This document shows positions 54,307 through 61,526 of a stretch of DNA of 64,000 nucleotides, piece by piece. A model generated the notes under the pieces. It was not told the origin of the DNA and ran no database searches. It was given only the letters and a program-made list of their open reading frames with translations. The position numbers and the translations under genes were made by a program. This stretch comes from Aureibacter tunicatorum (lineage in GTDB: Bacteria > Bacteroidota > Bacteroidia > Cytophagales > Cyclobacteriaceae). Position 1 is the first letter of the stretch. The number at the start of each line of letters is the position of its first letter. The stretch is taken from contig NZ_AP025305.1 in the NCBI RefSeq assembly GCF_036492635.1, positions 806,001 through 870,000 on the forward strand, read 5' to 3'.

Positions 54307-54469
54307 ATTTATTATCTCTATATTAGCAAGGATTTACTTGTAATTTATTATGTCTTGAAATGGTATAAAAACCAGTAATTCAAGCAATACAAACTTAATG
54401 TTTTCTATGAAATATCTAAAAATTAAATTATAATTGTTGACTTTTACGGAGGGTACGGGTTTCCTTCGC

Positions 54470-54494
54470 TTGGTTTTTAATTTTATTTTACACC
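54470..54494 (+). promoter_or_regulatory. TTGG-N17-CACC motif upstream of the mannosyltransferase gene
   Basis: TTGG (54470-54473), a 17-base T-rich spacer and CACC (54491-54494), 7 bases before the ATG. Near-copy of the element at 58057-58081. Confidence 0.3.
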
Positions 54495-54501
54495 TTTATC
54501 G

Positions 54502-55230
54502 ATGAAGGAAAATTTAGTAATAATTCCCACTTATAATGAAATAGAGAATATCGAAGCTATCATCAAGGCAGTGATGGAGTTGGAAGTAGAGTTTCATGTG
54601 TTAATTGTGGATGATGGATCGCCGGACGGTACTGCTGCTAAAGTCAAGAACCTTCAAAAAGTGTTTGACAAAAGGCTTCATTTGATAGAAAGGGAAGGCA
54701 AATTAGGGCTTGGAACAGCTTATATTAGAGGTTTTCAATACGCTATTGAGCAAGGTTATGAGTTCGTCTATGAAATGGATGCCGACTTTTCGCACAACCC
54801 CAAGGACTTGGTCAGGTTGCATGACGCTTGCGCTCGTCAGGGCAACGATCTTGCGATTGGATCAAGGTATGTTACTGGAGTAAATGTGGTGAACTGGCCT
54901 ATGAGCAGGGTTTTGATGTCTTATTTCGCCAGCAAATATGTGAAATTCATTACTGGCTTGCCTGTAAATGATGCTACGGCAGGATTTAAGTGTTATAGAA
55001 TCTCTGTGTTGAAAAAGATTAATTTGGATAAGATCAACTTTGTGGGTTATGCTTTTCAAATCGAAATGAAATTCTTGACATGGAAGTATGGCTTTAAGAT
55101 TATTGAAGTTCCGATCATATTTACAGACAGAACCTTGGGAACATCAAAGATGTCAAGCGGGATTTTCAAGGAGGCGTTCTTTGGCGTGATGAAATTAAGG
55201 CTTGGAAGCATGTTTAAAAAATATGCTTAG
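54502..55230 (+). CDS. polyprenol monophosphomannose synthase (DPM1-like glycosyltransferase)
   Basis: A 242-residue GT2-type enzyme that transfers a sugar from a nucleotide donor to polyprenyl phosphate. Motifs: LIVDDGSPDGT (34-44), REGKLGLGTAYIRGF, EMDADFSHNPKDL (91-103), and the acceptor/catalytic segment INFVGYAFQIEMKFLTWKYGFKIIEVPI, then TFTDR-like (IFTDRTLGTSKMSSGI). No C-terminal membrane helices, as in the single-domain DPM1 type. It could supply lipid-linked sugar to the ArnT-like transferase at 58197, since both carry the same upstream motif (inference). Confidence 0.9.
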   Translation: MKENLVIIPTYNEIENIEAIIKAVMELEVEFHVLIVDDGSPDGTAAKVKNLQKVFDKRLHLIEREGKLGLGTAYIRGFQYAIEQGYEFVYEMDADFSHNPKDLVRLHDACARQGNDLAIGSRYVTGVNVVNWPMSRVLMSYFASKYVKFITGLPVNDATAGFKCYRISVLKKINLDKINFVGYAFQIEMKFLTWKYGFKIIEVPIIFTDRTLGTSKMSSGIFKEAFFGVMKLRLGSMFKKYA

Positions 55231-55352
55231 TTTCCACAATGCTTTTTGATTCAATATAGCGCTTAATTCACTTTAGTCGGTTGAACAAAACCCAAATGAA
55301 GTTTATTATAAGAAATGAAAGCCGATGGTAGCGGTGGATTTTCAACAACTTC

Positions 55353-57764
55353 ATGGAATTTATGACAGACGAGAGAGAGAATGGCAATATGAATCAGGAG
55401 GAGAAAGCTCCATTGGATTTGCAATTGGTGAATACAGTGTTGCCTGAGGATATTGCGATTATGCCGATTTATCCCAAACCGATTTTTCCTGAAATCAACT
55501 TACCAATATCTTTTGTTGGAGAAAAACATGTTACACAGATTGATATCATCAATGAAAAATATGATGGCATCATGGGACTTGTATTGCCTAAAGAGCATGA
55601 CGAGAACAAACAGCCTGTGTCATTTTATGAAGTAGGTTGCGTTGTCAGGATTTTGAAGATTTTGAAGGTAACGCCGGGACATTCGGAAGTTCTTGTGGAA
55701 AGTATAAAGAGGTTCACTCGAAGAAGCGAAGTTGGGAACGATGATTTATTGAGATGGAGGGTTAGCTATTATGATGAGCCAAGCATTGGCAATGATCAGG
55801 AATTGAGAGGCTATTTGATGGCAATCAGTTCTGAGGTCAAAGAGCTTGTCAATTATAACTCGATCTTTCAAGAACAACTGAAGATGCTTCTAACGCAGTT
55901 TTCATTTGAACATCCGGGTAGAATGATTGATACCATCGCCTATATTTTAGCGCCAGAGGCTGAAAAGCTTCAGTCTATATTGGAGACTTTTGATATTAAG
56001 AAGAGAGCGGATATTCTATTGAGACTATTGAAAGAGGACATTGAAGTTGCAAAGCTTCAAGATAAAATCAATAAGAATATCCAGGAAACAGCTTCAAAGC
56101 AGCAAAAAGAGTACTTTCTAAGAGAGCAGCTTAAAGCTATCAAGAAAGAGCTTGGAATAGAAAAAGAGGATAAGGAAAGCGATGTTGAAAAGATTGAGCA
56201 AAAGCTTGAAAAGCTGAAGCTTAATGAAGATGCGAAAAAGGTGGTCGACAGTGAGTTGGACAAGCTTAAAATGATCAATGTGGAATCTCCAGAATATGCG
56301 GTTTCCAGAAATTATCTTGAGTTGATAACCGACCTGCCTTGGGGCGTTTATTCGGAAGATAATACAGATCTCAAGGAGGCTAGAGGTATTTTGGATAGAG
56401 ATCATTATGGCTTGAAAGATGTTAAAAATACGATTTTAGAGTTTTTGAATACGATCATAAGAAAAGGCACCGTTTCAGGAAGCATTTTGTGCTTAGTAGG
56501 ACCCCCGGGTGTTGGGAAAACGTCGATAGGAAAATCCATAGCAAATGCTTTGCATAGGAAGTTCTTTCGGTTTTCTTTGGGAGGAATGCGTGACGAGGCT
56601 GAGATCAAGGGCCATAGGAAAACATATATAGGGGCCATGCCCGGTAAGATTATTCAAAGCTTGAAGAGAGTCGGAACAGCGAATCCAGTAATTATGCTGG
56701 ATGAAATTGATAAAGTAGGGGCTAGCTATCAAGGCGATCCTGCTTCTGCTCTTTTGGAAGTTTTGGACCCAGAGCAAAACTCTGATTTTCTTGATCACTA
56801 TTTGGATGTGCCTTTTGACTTGTCAAAAATATTATTCATAACAACAGCGAATCAGTTGGATACAATTCCTCAACCGCTTTTGGATAGAATGGAAGTGATC
56901 AGACTTTCGGGGTATGTAAAAGAAGAAAAACTTGAAATAGCGGAGCATTACCTTATACCTCATCAATATAAGGAAAACGGCATTGCAGAAAGTGAGCTCA
57001 AAATACCCAAGGATGTTTTGGATCAAATCATCGATAAATATGCCCGTGAAGCAGGAGTTAGAAACTTGGAAAAGCAAATACGGAAACTGATGAGAAAGGC
57101 AAGCCTGAAGATTACAGAAGAGGGCTTGTCAAAAATTGACGTCAATGTGGGGAATCTCGAAGAGTTTTTAGGAAAGCCTGTATTCCATACGGAGAAATTA
57201 TACAATACCAATCAAGTTGGAGTTGTATTGGGACTGGCTTACACTAGTTATGGAGGATCAACACTTTATATTGAAGCTTCAGGAATTAAGTCATCTTCTG
57301 CCGGATTCAAGCAAACTGGACAGCTTGGCGACGTGATGAAAGAATCAACGGAGTTGGCATATTCATATGTAAGATCATTGATCACTAAACAAAATGCGGA
57401 TAACCATTATTTTGATGAGCACTTTGTGCATGTGCATATACCAGAAGGAGCAACGCCAAAAGATGGTCCTTCGGCAGGTATAACTTTAGCTCTGGCTTTG
57501 TATTCTTTGGCGATAGAAACTCCTGTTAGAAATGATGTGGCTATGACTGGCGAATTAACTTTGACAGGCAAGGTGCTTCCTATTGGCGGATTGAAGGAAA
57601 AGATTTTAGCTGCAAAACGAGTGAATATAAAAGAGCTGATTGTGCCGAAGGAAAATGAAAAAGACTTTATAGAGTTGGATGAATTTATCAAAGAAGATGT
57701 GAAAATTCATTTTGTGGATCACTTTGAAGAGGTTTTGAAAATCGCTTTGGAGGGACACTTTTAA
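55353..57764 (+). CDS. lon: ATP-dependent endopeptidase Lon
   Basis: An 803-residue AAA+ protease that degrades damaged and regulatory proteins in the cytoplasm. The N-terminal substrate domain spans about 30-235 and a helical linker 236-330. Walker A GPPGVGKT is at 383-390; Walker B is IMLDEIDKVG. The serine-lysine protease domain carries S707 (KDGPSAG) and K750 (GGLKEK). Family length is normal. The first 20 residues (MEFMTDERENGNMNQEE) are variable; an ATG at 55362 is also possible. No downstream operon partner before a 430-base AT-rich gap. Confidence 0.97.
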   Translation: MEFMTDERENGNMNQEEKAPLDLQLVNTVLPEDIAIMPIYPKPIFPEINLPISFVGEKHVTQIDIINEKYDGIMGLVLPKEHDENKQPVSFYEVGCVVRILKILKVTPGHSEVLVESIKRFTRRSEVGNDDLLRWRVSYYDEPSIGNDQELRGYLMAISSEVKELVNYNSIFQEQLKMLLTQFSFEHPGRMIDTIAYILAPEAEKLQSILETFDIKKRADILLRLLKEDIEVAKLQDKINKNIQETASKQQKEYFLREQLKAIKKELGIEKEDKESDVEKIEQKLEKLKLNEDAKKVVDSELDKLKMINVESPEYAVSRNYLELITDLPWGVYSEDNTDLKEARGILDRDHYGLKDVKNTILEFLNTIIRKGTVSGSILCLVGPPGVGKTSIGKSIANALHRKFFRFSLGGMRDEAEIKGHRKTYIGAMPGKIIQSLKRVGTANPVIMLDEIDKVGASYQGDPASALLEVLDPEQNSDFLDHYLDVPFDLSKILFITTANQLDTIPQPLLDRMEVIRLSGYVKEEKLEIAEHYLIPHQYKENGIAESELKIPKDVLDQIIDKYAREAGVRNLEKQIRKLMRKASLKITEEGLSKIDVNVGNLEEFLGKPVFHTEKLYNTNQVGVVLGLAYTSYGGSTLYIEASGIKSSSAGFKQTGQLGDVMKESTELAYSYVRSLITKQNADNHYFDEHFVHVHIPEGATPKDGPSAGITLALALYSLAIETPVRNDVAMTGELTLTGKVLPIGGLKEKILAAKRVNIKELIVPKENEKDFIELDEFIKEDVKIHFVDHFEEVLKIALEGHF

Positions 57765-58196
57765 TGGGCAGATGAAAGATAAGGTGTATGGTTTGGTTTA
57801 TGGATAAGTTATATTCTTGTGGTTAAAATGGAATGTGCTTAGTTTTTCATTTCAATGAAAATTATTTTACACAAGAGTTTTTATTTTTTTCAAGGCCTAA
57901 ATTAAAAAGTGAAAATATACATGATAATTCCATTTGTAGTAGTGGAATTATTTTGGTTGGTTTTAATTATTTGATAAATAGTTTGTTATGGTGATTTTTA
58001 AATGACCTTATGTAAAGTTTTTATAAAATTTGTTTTGCAATTTATAGATTGACATTTTGGTTTAAGATTTATTTTTACACCTTTTTTTATGTTAAGATAA
58101 ATGTATTCTTCTTTCAATTTTGAGGAATATTTGCGAATTTGCAGACTATATTATATAATTTTAAAGGGCGATTCAAGCTTATTAATTCGATTAAGA
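57765..58196. other. AT-rich intergenic region after lon
   Basis: About 430 bases with no supported gene. It holds the TTGG-N17-CACC element (58057-58081) discussed with the mannosyltransferase gene. If the downstream gene starts at 58101 the real gap is 336 bases. Confidence 0.5.
58057..58081 (+). promoter_or_regulatory. TTGG-N17-CACC motif upstream of the ArnT-like gene
   Basis: TTGG (58057-58060), a 17-base spacer and CACC (58078-58081). The spacer is T-rich and ends TTTTTA, close to that at 54470. It lies 19 bases before an ATG at 58101 and 115 bases before the ATG used here. Confidence 0.3.
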
Positions 58197-59936
58197 ATGA
58201 TTTCTCAAGAAATAGATATTGAAAATACACAAATTTCAAATGCTCGAGATTTATATGGTCAACATGATAAGAAATTCTTGTTTTGGTCATTGGGCATATG
58301 GTTCGCAATTAATATCATTCAGTCATTATTTACGGAACTTCATGATGATGAAGCTTATTATTGGACATGGATTGAGAATTTAGATTGGGGCTTTTTTGAT
58401 CATCCGCCGATGGTCGCTTTGTTGATAAAAGCGGGCTATTCAATTTTTAATAATGAGCTTGGCGTGAGATTGTTGACAGTGACATTAGGAACGTTGTCAA
58501 TTTATCAGATTTGGCTTATTGTAAGAGACGAGGTAGGAGATATTAGATTTTTTGTATATGCGGTGTTTTCATTGACATTGCTCCAAGTCTATGGTTTCAT
58601 AACCACGCCTGATGTCCCTCTTTTCTTTTTTGGATCATTGTTTTTTCTCGTTTATAAGAAGTATTTGAAAGATGACTCTTTCGTTAATTCACTTTTGTTG
58701 GCGGCAGTAATTTCTCTGATGCTTTACAGTAAATATCACGCTGTTTTATTGGTGTTTTTTACTTTGATTTCGAATATTAAATTATTGACTAAGCCAAGCT
58801 TTTGGATGGTTTTTGGATTGTCGATACTGTTATATACCCCCCATATTTATTGGCAATATGCTAATGACTTTCCAACAATAAATTATCATCTTTTTGGTCG
58901 ATCGCTCAGAGCTTTTCAGTGGAGCAATACATTTGAATTTATCGGAAGCCAATTAGGAGTACTATGCTTTACAGGTCTATTGTCATTTTATGGCGCTGTG
59001 GTTTTTAAACCGAAAAATAGTTTTGACAGATCTCTTAAATTCAACTTTATAGGCATTTTCGTTTTTTTCTTAATATCGACATTCAAAGGCAGAGTTGAAG
59101 CGCATTGGACTTATTTGGCAATGTTGCCAATGGTAATATTGGGATTGAAACACTTTGCGGACAATGAAAAAGTTAAGGGGTGGTATGCAAAGCTTTTCAT
59201 GTTTTCCGCTGTTGTTTTTATTTTGATGAGAATAATTTTGATTGTGGATTTTCCATTCTTGAAGTCTCCTGTGATTACGGCATTTCATCATTGGAAAAGC
59301 TTGGGTCCTAAGATTGATCAAAATGCTAAAGGCTTGCCTGTTGTGTTTAAAGACTCTTTTCAAAAGCCTTCCAAGTATATGTTCTATGGACAAAGCAAAG
59401 CATTTGTGCTTAATGGAATGAAGTATCGGAAGAATCATTTTGATATGAGTTCGGCTGAAGATTATTTCCAGGGAAAAGATGTTTATTTTGTATTGCAATC
59501 CAACAAGCATGAATATGCTTCGGATTCTATTTCAGAGGATGAGAAGTATTATTTTGGCGGTGTGATCGAGAATTTCAGAAGCTATCAGAAAGTCAAGGTT
59601 ATTGCCACAAATATTGAAAAAGAGTACGAGAGAGGTGTTGGAATTACTCTTGACTTAGAAATTAGCAATCCCTACGCTTATGATTTGGACTTTAATGCTA
59701 ATAATGAATTACACCCGTATTTGACATATTCATTCGCGAATGATCAAAGAGAGTTTTTCAAAGGAGAAAAGCCACTGGAATTGAAAAAACAGGAACTTGA
59801 AAGCCAGGAGAAGTTTTATCAACAGATGAGTTTGACGATACCAGAAGAGCCTGGAGTTTATCAACTGCGATTGATGCTAGAGAATCGATTAGTTGATGGC
59901 TTGAATAGCCCTTTATATAAAATAGTAGTAAAATAA
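58197..59936 (+). CDS. ArnT-like family 39 glycosyltransferase
   Basis: A 579-residue multi-pass membrane glycosyltransferase that uses lipid-linked sugar. The first loop has the catalytic DDEAYYWTW and the DHPPMVALLIKAGY motif of the PMT_2/ArnT group. About 10-11 hydrophobic helices follow, then a soluble C-terminal domain of about 200 residues that ends in a beta-rich segment (ISNPYAYDLDFNANNE, GVYQLRLMLENRLVDGL). The acceptor could be LPS or a glycoprotein. The ATG at 58197 is used because the extra 32 residues from 58101 look non-coding; if the promoter-like motif at 58057 is real, the longer form remains possible. Confidence 0.82.
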   Translation: MISQEIDIENTQISNARDLYGQHDKKFLFWSLGIWFAINIIQSLFTELHDDEAYYWTWIENLDWGFFDHPPMVALLIKAGYSIFNNELGVRLLTVTLGTLSIYQIWLIVRDEVGDIRFFVYAVFSLTLLQVYGFITTPDVPLFFFGSLFFLVYKKYLKDDSFVNSLLLAAVISLMLYSKYHAVLLVFFTLISNIKLLTKPSFWMVFGLSILLYTPHIYWQYANDFPTINYHLFGRSLRAFQWSNTFEFIGSQLGVLCFTGLLSFYGAVVFKPKNSFDRSLKFNFIGIFVFFLISTFKGRVEAHWTYLAMLPMVILGLKHFADNEKVKGWYAKLFMFSAVVFILMRIILIVDFPFLKSPVITAFHHWKSLGPKIDQNAKGLPVVFKDSFQKPSKYMFYGQSKAFVLNGMKYRKNHFDMSSAEDYFQGKDVYFVLQSNKHEYASDSISEDEKYYFGGVIENFRSYQKVKVIATNIEKEYERGVGITLDLEISNPYAYDLDFNANNELHPYLTYSFANDQREFFKGEKPLELKKQELESQEKFYQQMSLTIPEEPGVYQLRLMLENRLVDGLNSPLYKIVVK

Positions 59937-59962
59937 AAGCCCGATTTTCGGGCTTTTATTTT
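59930..59962. terminator. bidirectional terminator between the ArnT-like and FIST genes
   Basis: A 15-bp perfect stem (AAAATAAAAGCCCGA and its complement) with a TTT loop. It overlaps the stop of the ArnT-like gene and serves both convergent units. Confidence 0.9.
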
Positions 59963-59967
59963 ATGTA

Positions 59968-61083
59968 TTAGTTCATAATCAACATGGTGGATGTTTGATT
60001 CATATGTCCAATGAAACTTTCTCCATAAGTGTTGAATCCAATAGTAGGAGTATCTTTGAATAGCTCAGCATATTTATCCGTAATGTTTTCTTTTTCTAAT
60101 TGCTTCGCTCTAAGGATGCAATTGAAATTGACAATGGCTGATATGCTGCCCAATTCCTTTTCTACGTTTTCAAGATCTTTTTGAGTAGTTTCAACGATGC
60201 ATTTTGCTTCTAGGAGTTGAAGAGGAACACCTTCTTTTACTTGACAGAAAAATACGATATCGTTGCCTTCCAAGCTCCTTGGGCTTCTTACAAATGGGTT
60301 TTCTTCATCAAAGATAAGTCCAAGTGGATATTTGGAGAATGCACTTTCAACTTCTTCCGGGCTGATCGACAATGCTTCCGCATATGCGATTTTCGCTGGC
60401 TTATTGTTGAATTCTATGACCCTTCTAGTTTCTTCGTCTACCTTGGTTGGAGTCAATTGCTTGTCAGTAACATTGAATCCTTGGCTTTTAAGCAATTTGA
60501 ATGAAACTTCGGGCTTGGCAATCATTAAAATCGCTGTATCCTTGTAAACTTTTCCTTCATAAAATAAAGATGTTTCTTTGAACTCACCATTGTCTGCAGC
60601 GGAGCCGCCTATAAAAGGAACTTTTGTCAAGTTGCCAATTTGGTCGTTCAGCCATTCCTCTTTATGGCTTAGTCCGTCAATCATCAACATGCCAAGATAA
60701 TCCTCGTGGCTCATTTCTCTCATTTTGATGTTGAAGTGCGTTTCAAAATTCTTGAAAGCGTCCTTGACTATTCTGCCTCCTTTGCTTATGTTTTCCAGCA
60801 ACTGGACTTTTACATTTCCAATTTGTTTTTTGTCAAAACACATAGCGACAATGGAGTCATGAGTCATTTGGCCGCTTAAGATTTCACCAGCGCTTGTGCT
60901 GCCTATGACAATAGCGGGAGCAAATGCGGATTGCATTTCGCTGGCAAGCGAGTTCAGTTCATAGTGCTTTGGAGATGCAAAATAGAGCACCAAAGCAGTT
61001 TCGTTGGTTTGTTTTTGTTGTTTTAGCTCTTCTACCGCTTCTTTCGCGTTTGTCTTTTGCGAAAATAATACCTGATAGCTCAT
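59968..61083 (-). CDS. FIST signal-transduction domain protein
   Basis: A 371-residue protein made of FIST_N (about 28-225: ALVLYFASPKHYELN, VIGSTSAGEILSGQ, MLMIDGLSHKEEW, FIGGSAADNGEFKETSLFYEGKVY) and FIST_C (about 240-370: KPAKIAYAEALSISPEEVE, CILRAKQLEKEN, IGFNTYGESFIGHMNQTSTMLIM). FIST domains are thought to bind small ligands, perhaps amino acids, and are often fused to or encoded with signalling proteins. It shares a transcript with the small gene upstream (5-base gap). Confidence 0.92.
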   Translation of the reverse strand: MSYQVLFSQKTNAKEAVEELKQQKQTNETALVLYFASPKHYELNSLASEMQSAFAPAIVIGSTSAGEILSGQMTHDSIVAMCFDKKQIGNVKVQLLENISKGGRIVKDAFKNFETHFNIKMREMSHEDYLGMLMIDGLSHKEEWLNDQIGNLTKVPFIGGSAADNGEFKETSLFYEGKVYKDTAILMIAKPEVSFKLLKSQGFNVTDKQLTPTKVDEETRRVIEFNNKPAKIAYAEALSISPEEVESAFSKYPLGLIFDEENPFVRSPRSLEGNDIVFFCQVKEGVPLQLLEAKCIVETTQKDLENVEKELGSISAIVNFNCILRAKQLEKENITDKYAELFKDTPTIGFNTYGESFIGHMNQTSTMLIMN

Positions 61084-61088
61084 AAAAG

Positions 61089-61298
61089 TTAATTGTTATT
61101 AAGTTTGAAAAATTCCTCTGGCAAATTCACTTCAAATTCGTCGGCAGCTTGCCTGATGAGGGTTACAATTGAGGGATCATATACACTTTCATCTGTGATA
61201 TGTTTTACGGGTATCCCTTTCAACATTAGTTTCATGGTAAAATTCAATTCCTGAAAAGTATTTCCTTGTGCCTTCTCATGAATAATGTAGTCGATCAT
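61089..61298 (-). CDS. small hypothetical protein paired with FIST gene
   Basis: A 69-residue soluble protein starting MIDYIIHEKAQGN; a GTG at 61307 would add MKK in front. Acidic and helical, with no membrane segment or motif I recognise. It ends 5 bases before the FIST gene, so both are probably co-translated. A small partner or regulator of the FIST protein is plausible from position only. Confidence 0.65.
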   Translation of the reverse strand: MIDYIIHEKAQGNTFQELNFTMKLMLKGIPVKHITDESVYDPSIVTLIRQAADEFEVNLPEEFFKLNNN

Positions 61299-61340
61299 TT
61301 TTTTCACGTCAGCTTACTTGAGATTATTGATGTTTTAGTA

Positions 61341-61384
61341 ATTGGGTATAAATATAAGGCTTTTTGCCCCTTATATTACCCAAT
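61341..61384. repeat. 44-base imperfect inverted repeat in a divergent promoter region
   Basis: Left arm ATTGGGTA-taa-ATATAAGG (61341-61359) pairs with CCTTATATTACCCAAT (61369-61384): 16 bp paired with a 3-base bulge, and a 9-base loop. It lies 43 bases outside the start of the small FIST-partner gene and 143 bases before the LRR gene. It has no T-run on either strand, so it is not a plain terminator; a 5'-leader structure or operator is possible. Confidence 0.65.
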
Positions 61385-61526
61385 TTAGGGTGAAAATATT
61401 TTGCTATTTTTAGAATAATAAAGATGTGAATTTTTGAATGTATAATTTAATCACCTTATCTAAACATTTTTTAATGAAAAGGATTCTAATAGTGTCAAAC
61501 ATTATCGTGTATCTTTTTTATAAATT

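Noticed and set aside
58101-58196. Upstream ATG of the ArnT-like gene
   Set aside because: The 32 residues it adds look non-coding, though the shared promoter-like motif at 58057 keeps it possible.
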